Shown: positions 25,700 to 35,251, counted from the first letter of the stretch. The stretch: DNA of 64,000 bases from UMGS1663 sp963558185 (GCA_963558185.1 CAUWFE010000003.1:19552-83551); one strand, 5' to 3'. Notes: a model not told the origin generated them from the letters alone. A program made the numbers and translations.

Positions 25700-25740
25700 T
25701 CACTTTCATAGAATTAAACAAGCTATGGAGGTGATTTTTT
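25700..25740 (+). promoter_or_regulatory. Hairpin occluding the ribosome site of the next gene
   Basis: ATCACTTTCATAG (25700-25712) pairs with CTATGGAGGTGAT (25724-25736) over 13 bp including two G-U pairs. The 3' arm contains the only Shine-Dalgarno of the gene at 25741. It is followed by T4 and then the ATG itself. Confidence 0.5.
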
Positions 25741-26631
25741 ATGGCTTTAAAATATATCATATTAAATAAAAATAAAGGAAAATCAATAGGCAATATTTTA
25801 GGGATGGTGAAAATAGAAAATAAAGGTATGAATGTACATATTATAGAAATTCCCAATAAAAAGAAGAAATGGACAATAAAAAAGATAAAAAAGCAAATAC
25901 AAGATGATGATGTGATAATGCTGTCAAATGATTTACAAGAATACAAAAAATATATTCCTAATAAAAATATAAAAAAAGTACAAATAAAACCATATCTACT
26001 TGAAGATATAATAAAATTTATTATAAAAAATAATAAAAGTAATTTGAAATTAGAAATGCAAGATTTATATTTTTTATGCAAAGAATGTAACATTAAGATA
26101 ATTGAGATGTTAGAATTTTTTTTAAGAAGAGTTCGAACTATAAATATTATTGCAGAAAATATTTCAGCATATCAAAAGTGTATAGAAAAGTATCCAGAAG
26201 AAGAGGCGATGAATATTACAATTTCAAATAATTATAGGAAAAGTTTGAAAAGGGCCAAATGGGTAATTAATGTAGATATGAAATTAGAAGAAATAAAGAG
26301 GTATACTTTAAGAAGAGACGGAATATTTATACAATTACAAGATGAAAAGATTTTAGGTTTATTAGGTTTTGAGGGAATAATAATTGATGATGTAGAAATA
26401 GATATTGCAGAAGAAATAAAAGAAAGGTATAAGAAATGGGGAATAGGGGAAATGTTTTGTGTAAAGGATTTGTATGAGAGTGACTGGACTTGTGAAACAA
26501 CATACTATGAAAATGTGCAAAAAATGAAAAAAGAACAAGTAATTTTGAAAAACTTAATTGGAATTAATGGAATAATAGAAAAAGAAGAATTTAAAAATAC
26601 AAAAATATCCTTGACAAATACTAAAAACTAG
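25741..26631 (+). CDS. Conserved hypothetical protein, 296 residues
   Basis: I do not recognise the family. The protein is cytosolic in appearance, rich in Lys/Ile, with no signal or membrane segment. A C-terminal part contains DEKILGLLGFEGIIIDDVEI and a Cys/Trp segment SDWTCETTYY. The N-terminal part alternates short strands and helices (VIMLSNDLQEYKKYI). It sits between the GH18 hydrolase and greA. Its ribosome site is buried in a hairpin, so translation may be conditional. Confidence 0.7.
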   Translation: MALKYIILNKNKGKSIGNILGMVKIENKGMNVHIIEIPNKKKKWTIKKIKKQIQDDDVIMLSNDLQEYKKYIPNKNIKKVQIKPYLLEDIIKFIIKNNKSNLKLEMQDLYFLCKECNIKIIEMLEFFLRRVRTINIIAENISAYQKCIEKYPEEEAMNITISNNYRKSLKRAKWVINVDMKLEEIKRYTLRRDGIFIQLQDEKILGLLGFEGIIIDDVEIDIAEEIKERYKKWGIGEMFCVKDLYESDWTCETTYYENVQKMKKEQVILKNLIGINGIIEKEEFKNTKISLTNTKN

Positions 26632-26639
26632 TTTAATAT
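26611..26639 (+). promoter_or_regulatory. greA promoter
   Basis: TTGACA (26611-26616), 17 bp, TAATAT (26634-26639), located across the end of the preceding gene. Confidence 0.65.
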
Positions 26640-26672
26640 ATAACAGTTAGTATAGATAGAAGGTGAACTAAA

Positions 26673-26732
26673 ATGTTAGCTATTAAAAGTTGCATTTTAG
26701 TTTTATATATAAGGAGGAATAAAAATGGATGA
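26673..26732 (+). CDS. Possible 19-residue upstream ORF overlapping the greA start
   Basis: ATG 26673 has AAGGTGA 6 nt upstream. The hydrophobic/basic peptide (MLAIKSCILVLYIRRNKNG) ends at TGA 26730-26732, six bases past the greA start, so its translation crosses the greA ribosome site. It could couple or tune greA translation. Conservation is unknown. Confidence 0.3.
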   Translation: MLAIKSCILVLYIRRNKNG

Positions 26733-27204
26733 CAATAAAGAGGTAATTTTAACACAAGAAGGATATGAAAAGCTAGAACAAGAATTAGATTATTTAAGAA
26801 CTACTAAAAGAGCTGAAGTAGCTGAAAGAATAAAAGTAGCTTTAGGTTTTGGAGATTTATCTGAGAATTCAGAATATGATGAAGCTAAAACAGCTCAAGC
26901 TGATAATGAAGCTAAAATTGCAGACTTAGAAAATAAAATACGTTATGCAAAAATAATTGATGAATCAGAAATTGATACTAAAACAGTTCAAGTAGGTAAT
27001 ACTGTTAAAGTATTAGATATGGAATTTGATGAAGAAGAAACTTATACAATAGTAGGTTCTACAGAAGTAGACTTATCACAAAATAGAATTTCTAATGAAT
27101 CACCAATTGGAAAAGCTTTATTAGGTGCAAAGAAAAATCAAGTAGTTTCAGTTGAAGCACCAGCAGGAATTATTAAATTAAAAGTATTGTCAATTACTTT
27201 ATAA
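26725..27204 (+). CDS. greA: Transcription elongation factor GreA
   Basis: Stimulates RNA polymerase to cleave backtracked transcripts. An N-terminal coiled coil with the conserved acidic tip (GFGDLSENSEYDEAK) is followed by an FKBP-like C-terminal domain (SPIGKALLGAKKNQVVSVEAP). The 159-residue length is normal. AAGGAGGAA precedes the ATG, and a terminator follows immediately. Confidence 0.97.
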   Translation: MDDNKEVILTQEGYEKLEQELDYLRTTKRAEVAERIKVALGFGDLSENSEYDEAKTAQADNEAKIADLENKIRYAKIIDESEIDTKTVQVGNTVKVLDMEFDEEETYTIVGSTEVDLSQNRISNESPIGKALLGAKKNQVVSVEAPAGIIKLKVLSITL

Positions 27205-27232
27205 AGTATGGTATTTTACCATGCTTTTTTTT
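27204..27232 (+). terminator. Terminator after greA
   Basis: AAGTATGGTA / TACCATGCTT stem followed by T8. Confidence 0.8.
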
Positions 27233-27289
27233 CATAATATAGTAAATATAATATATTGAAATATGTTTATAAATAATAGGAGGAGTATA

Positions 27290-27841
27290 ATGAAAGTAAA
27301 AGTGTTCAATCTTGAAAATGTAACACCAGAAGAAGTTGATAGAAAAGTAGAGAAAGTAAGAGCTATTATTTTAAATGACGAAGGAAAAGTTCTAGTAGGA
27401 AATTATGCAGGAGTATATTTATTACCAGGTGGATCTATAGATAGAGATGAAGAAGAAAAACAAGCATTAACAAGGGAAATTTTAGAGGAAACAGGTATTG
27501 AAAATGTAAACTTAGAAAATACTCCTTTTTTGAAATTACAAGCATTGGATAGAAATTATTTTGATAGAAAAGAAAAAAGAGAATTAAACAGGCAAACTAA
27601 TACAACTTTTTATTATGGAAGGACAAATAGTTCAATTGATTTAAATAAACAACAATTAACACAAAGTGAAAAAAATAGTCGTTTTAAAATTTCATTTGAA
27701 AACTTATCAATACTTACATATTTAATTGAAAATAACAAAACTACAAATAGTAAAAAATATGTATATGAAAGAGAAATGCTTACAGTATTAAAAGAATTTG
27801 CAGAATATAGAAGAGAAAAATATATAGAAAGTGAAAGATAG
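27290..27841 (+). CDS. NUDIX hydrolase
   Basis: A complete Nudix box, GGSIDRDEEEKQALTREILE followed by ETGI, fits GX5EX7REUXEEXGU. The enzyme therefore hydrolyses a nucleoside diphosphate linked to another moiety; the substrate is unknown. The ATG at 27290 has AGGAGGAG upstream and is preferred to an in-frame ATG at 27263. The 183-residue protein is cytosolic. Confidence 0.85.
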   Translation: MKVKVFNLENVTPEEVDRKVEKVRAIILNDEGKVLVGNYAGVYLLPGGSIDRDEEEKQALTREILEETGIENVNLENTPFLKLQALDRNYFDRKEKRELNRQTNTTFYYGRTNSSIDLNKQQLTQSEKNSRFKISFENLSILTYLIENNKTTNSKKYVYEREMLTVLKEFAEYRREKYIESER

Positions 27842-27907
27842 GAAAAGTGGTTTTGTAAATACATGTCCAATGAAAACTGATTGCAATTGTGAATAAATTA
27901 TATAATA

Positions 27908-27954
27908 AAAAGGTTTCAATACATATGAAAGTCATATAGTAAGTGAAACCTTTT
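27908..27954 (-). terminator. Terminator of pflA
   Basis: AAAAGGTTTCA / TGAAACCTTTT stem, with T-rich sequence on the minus strand. Confidence 0.65.
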
Positions 27955-27961
27955 AAAATAA

Positions 27962-28684
27962 TTAAATTTCTAATATTTTTCTAGCTTTTTCAACATCTTC
28001 ATTATTAGCTGTTCGTATATTTTCTAGTGGATAATCAAAACATAATTTTTCCCACTTGAATTTTCCTAAATTGTGATATGGCAAAATTTCAACTTTTTCT
28101 ACAGTATTTAAGCTTTCTATAAATTTTTTTAAATTTTTAAGATCATTTTCATCATCTGTAATTCCAGGAACAAGTACTTGTCTAATCCACATTGACTTAT
28201 TATTAGTACTTAGGTAATGTGCAAATTCTAATTCATTTTTATTTGACTGACCTGTAAGCCATATGCATTTTTCATCATTAATACATTTAATATCTAATAA
28301 AAATAAGTCAGTTAATTCAATTATTTTGGCAATTTTCTCTGTAATTGGTAAATTACCAGAAGTATCAATACAAGTATGAATATTTTGATTTTTTAATTCT
28401 TGTAAAAGCTCAATTAAAAAGTCAGCTTGTAATAATGGCTCACCACCACTTATTGTAACGCCACCATTAGGGCATATATAATTTTTATATTTCATAATTT
28501 TTTGCATAATTTCATTAACAGAATATGTTGTACCAGCATTAATAGGCCAAGTATCTCTATTTTGACAATATTTACAATTCATATTACACCCTTGCATAAA
28601 TATAACAAATCGTATTCCTGGACCATCTACAGCTCCTAAACTTTCAAAAGAATGTATTTTACCTTGAATTTCATTTTGTATCAT
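27962..28684 (-). CDS. pflA: Pyruvate formate-lyase activating enzyme
   Basis: A radical-SAM enzyme that installs the glycyl radical on PflB. The cluster motif is CNMNCKYC (CX3CX2C), with GGVTISGGEPLLQ and LDIKCIN following. The 240-residue length is normal. It is downstream of pflB on the same strand with a hairpin between them. Confidence 0.97.
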   Translation of the reverse strand: MIQNEIQGKIHSFESLGAVDGPGIRFVIFMQGCNMNCKYCQNRDTWPINAGTTYSVNEIMQKIMKYKNYICPNGGVTISGGEPLLQADFLIELLQELKNQNIHTCIDTSGNLPITEKIAKIIELTDLFLLDIKCINDEKCIWLTGQSNKNELEFAHYLSTNNKSMWIRQVLVPGITDDENDLKNLKKFIESLNTVEKVEILPYHNLGKFKWEKLCFDYPLENIRTANNEDVEKARKILEI

Positions 28685-28751
28685 TTTATTGTATCCTCCA
28701 CATATATTAGTATTTTAATAAAATCTTAAAAGAACTTTTAAAATCGATTAT

Positions 28752-28797
28752 AAAAAATAGAATATACTACAAAAAGTAAATATATTCTATTTTTTTG
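28752..28797 (-). terminator. Hairpin between pflB and pflA (partial terminator)
   Basis: AAATAGAATATA / TATATTCTATTT stem with a T run on the minus-strand side. It would lower pflA relative to pflB. Confidence 0.55.
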
Positions 28798-28801
28798 TAA
28801 T

Positions 28802-31036
28802 TTAGAATTTTTCTTGAATTGTTCTATTAATAACATCTAATTGTTGTTCACGTGTTAACTTAATAAAATTAACTGCATATCCAGAAACACGAATTGTAAG
28901 TTGAGGATATTTTTCTGGGTGATCCATTGCATCTAAAAGTAATGCTCTATCAAATACATTAACATTTATATGATGGCCAGTTTGTTTAAAATAACCATCT
29001 AATAAGCTAATTAAATTGTTAACTTGTGTATCTAATTCTTTTCCTAAAGTTCCAGGAGTAATAGAAAATGTATAAGAAATACCATCTTCTGAATATTCAT
29101 AAGGAAGTTTAGCAATTGAATTCATAACAGCTACAGAACCATTTGTATCTCTTCCATGAAGAGGGTTTGCACCTGGACCAAAAGGTTCACCAGCACGTCT
29201 ACCGTCAGGAGTATTTCCTGTTGCTTTTCCATAAACTACATTTGAAGTAATTGTTAAAATTGATAATGTATGTTTTGAATGTCTATATGTTTGATATTTT
29301 TGTAATTTTCTCATAAAAGTTTTAACAATATTAACAGCAATTTCATCTACTCTATCATCATCATTACCGAATTTTGGAAAATCTCCTTCAGTTTCATAAT
29401 CAACAGCAAGACCAGTTTCATCACGAATAACTTTTACTTTTGCATATTTGATAGCAGATAAAGAATCAGCTACAACAGAAAGTCCAGCAATTCCACAAGC
29501 CATTGTTCTTAATATTTCTCTATCATGTAAAGCCATTTCTAAAGCTTCATATGAATATTTATCATGCATATAATGAATTGCGTTTAATGCTTTTATATAG
29601 ATTTTAGCTACATAATCCATCATTAAATCAAATTTTTCCATTACTTCGTCATAATTTAAATATTCAGAAGTAATAGGTGAGTATTTTGGTGCAATTTGTT
29701 TTCCACTTTTTTCATCTCTACCACCATTAATTGCATAAAGTAAAGTTTTTGCAAGGTTAGCTCTTGCACCGAAGAATTGCATTTGTTTACCAATTTTCAT
29801 AGCAGAAACGCAACAAGCAATTCCGTAATCATCCCCTAAAGTTACTCTCATTAAATCATCATTTTCATATTGAATAGAAGATGTTTGAATAGAAAGTTTA
29901 GTAGTATATTTTTTAAAGTTTTCAGGTAAGTTATTAGACCATAATACTGTTAAGTTAGGTTCTGGAGCAGGGCCTAAATTAGTTAGAGTATGAAGTACTC
30001 TAAATGAGTTTTTAGTAACTAAAGTTCTACCATCAACTCCCATACCACCAATACTTTCTGTAACCCAAACAGGGTCTCCACTAAATAATTCATTATATTC
30101 AGGTGCACGTAAAAAGCGAATCATACGTAATTTCATTACAAAGTGATCCATTAATTCTTGTGCTTGTTCTTCTGTTAAAGTTCCATTTTCTAAATCTCTT
30201 TGAATATATATATCAAGGAATGTAGAAGTTCTACCTAAACTCATAGCAGCACCATTTTGGTCTTTAGTTGCTCCTAAGTAAGCAAAATATAACCATTGGA
30301 TAGCTTCTTTTGCATTAGATGCAGGAACAGAAATATCAAAACCATAACGAGCAGCCATTTTCTTTAAATCTTCTAATGCTATAATTTGGTCATGAATTTC
30401 TTCTCTTTCTCTAATTATTTCTTCAGTAAATATATCAGTATCTAAAATTTCTAATTCATGCTTTTTCTCTTCAATTAATACATCAACACCATATAATGCA
30501 ACTCTTCTATAATCACCAATTATTCTACCACGACCGTATCCATCTGGTAAGCCTGTAATTAAATGTGAACTTCTAGCTGCACGTACATCTGGAGTATATA
30601 CAGAGAAAACACCATCATTATGAGTTCTTCTTAAATTATTATAAATATAATCTGTTTGTGCATCTACTTCATATCCATAAGAAGTACATGATTTTTCTAC
30701 AATTTTAATACCTCCATTAGGCATTATAGCTCTTTTTAAAGGCTTATCTGTTTGAAGCCCAACTATTTCTTCTAAATCTTTATCAATATATCCTGCATCA
30801 TATGCATTAACAGCAGATGGAGTTTTTGTATCTACATCTAATACTCCATTTTTTCTTTCTTCTTCATAAAGTTTTAATACTTGATTCCATAAATTTTTTG
30901 TTTTATCAGTAGGCTTTGCTAAGAAAGAATCATCACCTAAATAAGGTGTGTAATTTGCTTGAATAAATCCTCTTACATCTATTTCTTTAGTCCATTCGCC
31001 TAAAAAATTAAATCCATTCCATTGTTTGAAATTCAT
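28802..31036 (-). CDS. pflB: Formate C-acetyltransferase (pyruvate formate-lyase)
   Basis: A glycyl-radical enzyme that converts pyruvate and CoA to acetyl-CoA and formate in anaerobic fermentation. The catalytic Cys pair lies in GIACCVSAMKIGKQM and the C-terminal glycyl-radical loop is RVSGYAVNF. The ATG at 31036 (MNFKQWNGF, 744 residues) has GGAAGGAA upstream; the open frame extends 72 bp further without a ribosome site. The gene is oxygen-sensitive in function, supporting an anaerobic host. Confidence 0.98.
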   Translation of the reverse strand: MNFKQWNGFNFLGEWTKEIDVRGFIQANYTPYLGDDSFLAKPTDKTKNLWNQVLKLYEEERKNGVLDVDTKTPSAVNAYDAGYIDKDLEEIVGLQTDKPLKRAIMPNGGIKIVEKSCTSYGYEVDAQTDYIYNNLRRTHNDGVFSVYTPDVRAARSSHLITGLPDGYGRGRIIGDYRRVALYGVDVLIEEKKHELEILDTDIFTEEIIREREEIHDQIIALEDLKKMAARYGFDISVPASNAKEAIQWLYFAYLGATKDQNGAAMSLGRTSTFLDIYIQRDLENGTLTEEQAQELMDHFVMKLRMIRFLRAPEYNELFSGDPVWVTESIGGMGVDGRTLVTKNSFRVLHTLTNLGPAPEPNLTVLWSNNLPENFKKYTTKLSIQTSSIQYENDDLMRVTLGDDYGIACCVSAMKIGKQMQFFGARANLAKTLLYAINGGRDEKSGKQIAPKYSPITSEYLNYDEVMEKFDLMMDYVAKIYIKALNAIHYMHDKYSYEALEMALHDREILRTMACGIAGLSVVADSLSAIKYAKVKVIRDETGLAVDYETEGDFPKFGNDDDRVDEIAVNIVKTFMRKLQKYQTYRHSKHTLSILTITSNVVYGKATGNTPDGRRAGEPFGPGANPLHGRDTNGSVAVMNSIAKLPYEYSEDGISYTFSITPGTLGKELDTQVNNLISLLDGYFKQTGHHINVNVFDRALLLDAMDHPEKYPQLTIRVSGYAVNFIKLTREQQLDVINRTIQEKF

Positions 31037-31098
31037 AATAAATTCCTTCCTTTCTTGTTTATGTAAGGCATCAAAATACCTTACTAATATACAAAAAT

Positions 31099-31127
31099 AT
31101 ATTAACATACCATTTATATTTTTGCAA
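31099..31127 (-). promoter_or_regulatory. Promoter of pflB-pflA
   Basis: On the minus strand, TTGCAA, 17 bp, TAATAT. A small hairpin GTAAGG / CCTTAC lies in the leader at 31063-31084. Confidence 0.5.
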
Positions 31128-31159
31128 TGGAAAATTTTGAAATTAATGTTTAATATTTT

Positions 31160-31372
31160 TTATAATTTTTGCTAAAAAGCTTTGAAATATAATCTTTAAA
31201 TGAAATGACGAATGTATATGGAGAAATTTTAGAAATTCTTTGTAATTTTATGGAAAGAGTTCACTTTTAGTGGAAGGGTGCCATAAAATAAATTAGAATT
31301 TCTTAAATTTCGTAATAAACATTAAGGAATGTAATGAAAAGATTATATTTCAAAGCGTTTTTTGTATTAATT
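31160..31372. repeat. Dispersed palindromic element, copy B (complete)
   Basis: A roughly 180-nt imperfect palindrome. The left arm 31178-31252 (from GCTTTGAAATATAATCTTT to ATTTTATGG) pairs with the right arm 31281-31357 (from CCATAAAAT to ATTATATTTCAAAGC) around a 28-nt centre containing AAAGAGTTCACTTTTAG. The flanks resemble those of copy C. It lies between the pfl promoter and the XRE regulator terminator. No ORF. Confidence 0.8.
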
Positions 31373-31386
31373 AGAATAAAAAGAAA

Positions 31387-31413
31387 AATAATGCCCTGAA
31401 AAAAAGCATTATT
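31387..31413 (-). terminator. Terminator of the XRE regulator gene
   Basis: AATAATGC / GCATTATT stem with TTTTT following on the minus strand. Confidence 0.65.
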
Positions 31414-31434
31414 TTGAAAAAGATTTATTTAGAA

Positions 31435-31767
31435 TTAATTGTTCTGTGCATCATAAATAAGATTAGCTATTTTGTAAATCAATTTTTGATTTTTAGGAGT
31501 ACATAATTTTAGTAGATCAGAAAATTCAGAATCTAAATACTTATGAGACGCATTAGAGACACCATCTAAAATTTGTCCTTCTGAAACACCTAAAATCGAA
31601 CAAATCTGTGATAGCCTGTGTAAATTTAAATGAATGCTACCACTTTCTACTTTACTTAAATAAGCAATAGAAACGTTCATTCTTTCAGATAATTCTACTT
31701 GTGTCATTTGTCTCGATTTCCTTGCTCTTTTAATGCGTCCACCGATTACTGAGTAATCTAAAGCCAT
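31435..31767 (-). CDS. XRE-family transcriptional regulator
   Basis: A 110-residue protein with an N-terminal helix-turn-helix (IGGRIKRARKSRQMTQVELS, then IAYLSKVESGSIHLNLHRL) and a short helical C-terminal dimerisation part. Target genes are unknown; it sits between pfl and an amylase. The ATG at 31767 is chosen over one at 31776 because AAAGGATGG is correctly spaced for it. Confidence 0.85.
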   Translation of the reverse strand: MALDYSVIGGRIKRARKSRQMTQVELSERMNVSIAYLSKVESGSIHLNLHRLSQICSILGVSEGQILDGVSNASHKYLDSEFSDLLKLCTPKNQKLIYKIANLIYDAQNN

Positions 31768-31899
31768 ATCTACCATCCTTTCAATTTAATCAGTGATTAT
31801 ATTTTATAATGATAATAGAAATTTTACAAGATAATCATAGATAAAATTAGAGCTATAGTTTAAAAAAATCTCTGTAATACTATTGAAATCAACTAAAAA

Positions 31900-31923
31900 A
31901 AATGTCATAAATTTATGACATTT
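31900..31923 (-). terminator. Terminator of the amylase gene
   Basis: Perfect palindrome AAATGTCATAAA / TTTATGACATTT followed on the minus strand by T7. Confidence 0.75.
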
Positions 31924-31956
31924 AATATGGGGTTTAAGTTAACTTGAAACTATAAG

Positions 31957-33429
31957 TTAAAAATTATCTTTATAAACATTATTTGCCTTAACCCAAATAG
32001 ATACATTTCCGCCAGCAGTATAAAAAATACCATTTCCATCTTTATCAACATATACAGTTTCTTTTAAATTACCTGTAATGTCATATAAAATACAATTTGA
32101 TAAGTATTTACCAACATTCATTACTTTAGAACCACCTGGACCATCAGACATTATAACAGCCATACCAGAGTCAGAATGTTCACTGTCACCAGTACGTGTA
32201 AAACCAATAATATTGTAATCATCAAAATAATCGGTTTCTTTCCCATAAGCAAAATATTTTCTGCATAAAATCAATTTATCTAGCCACTTTTTCATTGGAG
32301 CAACATTCTGCTTAGGAATACCGTAATAATTTCCATAAAATATGCAAGGAAGCCCAACATTTCTTAGTAGAATAAGAGCATAAGCAAGTGGTTTAAACCA
32401 GTCTTGAACCCAAGATTGAAGAGATTGTCCAATTTCTGTATCATGGTTATCAACAAATGTAATAGCTTTATCTGGGTTACAAGCAACTAATGAACCATTA
32501 AATATATTACGCATATCATAATTTCCATTACTATTAGAAGCTTGATAAAAATTATAATGTAAAGGTACATCAAATAAAGATAAGGAATTATCAACATTTG
32601 ACAAGTAGTTATTAAGAGTATCTACATTAGAACTCCAATATTCTCCAATAGAAAATAAATCTTGATATGTTTCTTTCCTAAGTTCATTTAAAAATTTTTT
32701 CATAAAAGAGCAAGATATATGTTTTATTGCATCCATACGAAAACCATCTACATGTGTAGTTTCTAAATACCATTTTGCCCAATTAAAAATTTCTTCTACT
32801 ACTTCTGGATTTTCAAAGTCAACATCTTCACCCATTAAATAATCAAAATTACCATTTTCTCTATCAACATCTTCATCCCAATGTTTTCCATAAAATAAGT
32901 AAATAGAATTTTTCTTTGTATTTTCATCATAATCAACACCATCAAAGTGAGTCCAATTCCACTTAAAAGATGAATATTTATTTTTTCTTGCATCAAAAGT
33001 ATATTTTGTCCATGCTTTAATTACTTTTGGGCTAGATAAAGTATAATTGCGATTTTTATAGTCTTTTTCAATGGCTAAAACATTTTCTACACCATCAGCA
33101 CCTAAACGGTGATTTAAAACAATATCTGCTAAAACTTCTATATCATTATCATGTAATTTTTCAATAGCATTAAGATATTCTTCTTTAGTACCATATTTTG
33201 TACGAATGGACCCTTTTTGTGGAAATTCTCCCAAATCATACATATCGTAAACACCATAACCAGTATCAGATATTCCAGAACTTCCTTTATAAGCTGGTGG
33301 AAGCCATATATGAGTAATTCCTATTGAAGATAAAAAATCAGCTTGATTTGCAACCTTAAGCCATAAATTATCTTCTGGTTTAGTATACCATTCAAAATAG
33401 TGCATCATCGTTTTATTTATATTTTTCAA
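31957..33429 (-). CDS. Cytoplasmic alpha-amylase (GH13)
   Basis: Hydrolyses alpha-1,4-glucans. The four GH13 regions are seen: DIVLNHR, GFRMDAIKH (nucleophile Asp), FSIGEYW (acid/base Glu) and FVDNHDT. The 490-residue length and the start MMHYFEWYTKPED match the secretion-signal-free cytosolic amylases such as E. coli AmyA. A role in intracellular glycogen or imported maltodextrin breakdown is inferred. It is monocistronic, with its own terminator. Confidence 0.93.
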   Translation of the reverse strand: MKNINKTMMHYFEWYTKPEDNLWLKVANQADFLSSIGITHIWLPPAYKGSSGISDTGYGVYDMYDLGEFPQKGSIRTKYGTKEEYLNAIEKLHDNDIEVLADIVLNHRLGADGVENVLAIEKDYKNRNYTLSSPKVIKAWTKYTFDARKNKYSSFKWNWTHFDGVDYDENTKKNSIYLFYGKHWDEDVDRENGNFDYLMGEDVDFENPEVVEEIFNWAKWYLETTHVDGFRMDAIKHISCSFMKKFLNELRKETYQDLFSIGEYWSSNVDTLNNYLSNVDNSLSLFDVPLHYNFYQASNSNGNYDMRNIFNGSLVACNPDKAITFVDNHDTEIGQSLQSWVQDWFKPLAYALILLRNVGLPCIFYGNYYGIPKQNVAPMKKWLDKLILCRKYFAYGKETDYFDDYNIIGFTRTGDSEHSDSGMAVIMSDGPGGSKVMNVGKYLSNCILYDITGNLKETVYVDKDGNGIFYTAGGNVSIWVKANNVYKDNF

Positions 33430-33511
33430 AAAATCATCTCCAATATATTGAAAATTTCAACAAATGTATTATATAATAATTTTATTAAATAAACAATAGA
33501 GGAAGATAAAA

Positions 33512-34129
33512 GTGAATAAAATTAAAAAAAATACAAAATGGATTATTTTAGGATTAACAACATCAATATTTATAATAATATTGTTATTTTTATTTGAAAA
33601 TAGAATATCTTTTTTAGATAATAACATATATCATATAATTTCAAAATGGATATCTAAGCCAATGACAAATTTAGCACTTGGAATAACTTTTTTTGGTTCA
33701 GCAACAGCAATTATAATTATAGCTATAATTACAAGTATAGTACTAGCTATAAAAAAGAAAAAATATTGGAAATATGTAGGAATCAATTTAATAATTGTTG
33801 CTCTATGCAATCAAGTAATTAAATTTTTAGTAGCAAGACCTAGACCAGAAGGATATAGGCTTACATTAGAAAATGGATATAGCTTTCCTTCTGGGCATAC
33901 AATGATAAGTGCAGGATTTTATGGATTTTTTATATATTTAATATATAAAAAAGTTAAAAACAAATATGTAAAATGGGGAACAATTATACTTCTATCATTA
34001 TTAGTGACATTAATAGGAATTAGCAGAATTTATTTAGGTGTACATTTTGCAAGTGATGTTTTAGCAGGCTTATGCTTTTCTATATCATATTTAATATTTT
34101 TTATAAATTTAATAAAAGAGAAAATATAA
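33512..34129 (+). CDS. PAP2-family membrane phosphatase
   Basis: A 205-residue protein with about six membrane helices and the complete acid-phosphatase signature: KFLVARPRPEG, PSGHT, and SRIYLGVHFASDV. Likely substrates are lipid phosphates such as undecaprenyl pyrophosphate or phosphatidic acid. GTG start at 33512 after AGAGGAAG. The following mscS begins within 10 bp, suggesting an operon. Confidence 0.88.
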   Translation: MNKIKKNTKWIILGLTTSIFIIILLFLFENRISFLDNNIYHIISKWISKPMTNLALGITFFGSATAIIIIAIITSIVLAIKKKKYWKYVGINLIIVALCNQVIKFLVARPRPEGYRLTLENGYSFPSGHTMISAGFYGFFIYLIYKKVKNKYVKWGTIILLSLLVTLIGISRIYLGVHFASDVLAGLCFSISYLIFFINLIKEKI

Positions 34130-34136
34130 GGAGGTA

Positions 34137-35204
34137 ATGAGTTTGAATATAGTAACAGATTTTTCAACATGGATACAATCTAAAGGTTCAGTAATATGGC
34201 TTGAACTATTAATTGTAATTTCAATAATTGTTATATTTAATTTATTTAGAGGGCAAATAGCTTACTTTATTATTAAAACTATAAAGTGGAAAGAAAAAGA
34301 CAAAAAAAAGATAAAAAGTAATTCTTTTTATAAACCACTAAAAACATTTTTACTAGTATTAGTTATATATTTAGGTATATTATATTTAAAATTGCCAGAA
34401 AGTATAATTAGTATAGTTTCAAAATTATTTAGAGTTATTACTATTATTTTAATTGCAAATGGTTTTGCAAATTTAATAAGACCTGAATCTACAATATATA
34501 ATAAATTAAAAGAAAATGAAAAATTTAAAGGCAATGATAATATATTAAATTTTATAAGCAAGATTGTAAAAATAATAACATATACAATTGCAACATTTGT
34601 AGTTTTAGCAGAGTTTGGATATAATTTAAATGGAATTATAGCAGGATTAGGACTTGGAAGTGTGGTAGTAGCTTTAGCTTCTCAAGATATTGCAAAAAGC
34701 CTATTTGCAGGAGCTATGATATTTATGGATAAACCTTTTACTATAGGTGATTACATATTAGTTGCAAATTATGAAGGAACAGTAGAGGATATTAAGTTTA
34801 GAAGTACTAGAATTCGTTTATTAGATGGAAGTGTAGTTACAATACCTAATCACTTAATTACAGAATCGAATATTAATAATTGGAATGGAATTGAACAAAG
34901 AAGATATAAAACAGATATAAAATTGTCAATTGATAATGAATTAAGTATAATAAAAGAATTTATAGTAGAATTAAAAAATGCATTAAATAATAATGGTAAT
35001 ATAAAAGAAAATAGTGCCAATGTAACATTTTCAGAAATAAAAGAAGATAGTTTTGTAATAACAATCTATTTTTACACAAATGTTGTAAATTATGTAGAAT
35101 ATATAGAATTAAAACAGTCAGTTAATTTTTATATTATGGATTTGTTAAAACAAAAAAATCTAAAATTATCATGCAATGCATCAAGAATAACATTAGAAAA
35201 ATAG
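34137..35204 (+). CDS. Small-conductance mechanosensitive channel (MscS family)
   Basis: An osmotic safety valve. About four membrane helices precede the pore/beta domain: IIAGLGLGSVVVALASQDIA (the Gly/Ala-rich pore-helix pattern), KSLFAGAMIFMDKPFTIGD and RSTRIRLLDGSVVTIPNHLI. The 355-residue length is larger than E. coli MscS because of an extra N-terminal helix. ATG 34137 is only 2 nt from AGGAGG; the in-frame TTG at 34143 is better spaced and may be the true start. Confidence 0.92.
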   Translation: MSLNIVTDFSTWIQSKGSVIWLELLIVISIIVIFNLFRGQIAYFIIKTIKWKEKDKKKIKSNSFYKPLKTFLLVLVIYLGILYLKLPESIISIVSKLFRVITIILIANGFANLIRPESTIYNKLKENEKFKGNDNILNFISKIVKIITYTIATFVVLAEFGYNLNGIIAGLGLGSVVVALASQDIAKSLFAGAMIFMDKPFTIGDYILVANYEGTVEDIKFRSTRIRLLDGSVVTIPNHLITESNINNWNGIEQRRYKTDIKLSIDNELSIIKEFIVELKNALNNNGNIKENSANVTFSEIKEDSFVITIYFYTNVVNYVEYIELKQSVNFYIMDLLKQKNLKLSCNASRITLEK

Positions 35205-35251
35205 AATAAAATATATGCTTTTGGTAAAAATACATTTTAGGAGGATTTGAG

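Noticed and set aside
25608..26093. 161-codon minus-strand frame opposite the 296-aa hypothetical gene
   Set aside because: Composition (Phe/Ile/Ser-rich) is that of a complementary shadow frame; no start signals.
27829..27894. Cys-rich 21-codon ORF (ending TDCNCE) after the NUDIX gene
   Set aside because: GTG start lies inside the NUDIX gene with no ribosome site; too short to support.
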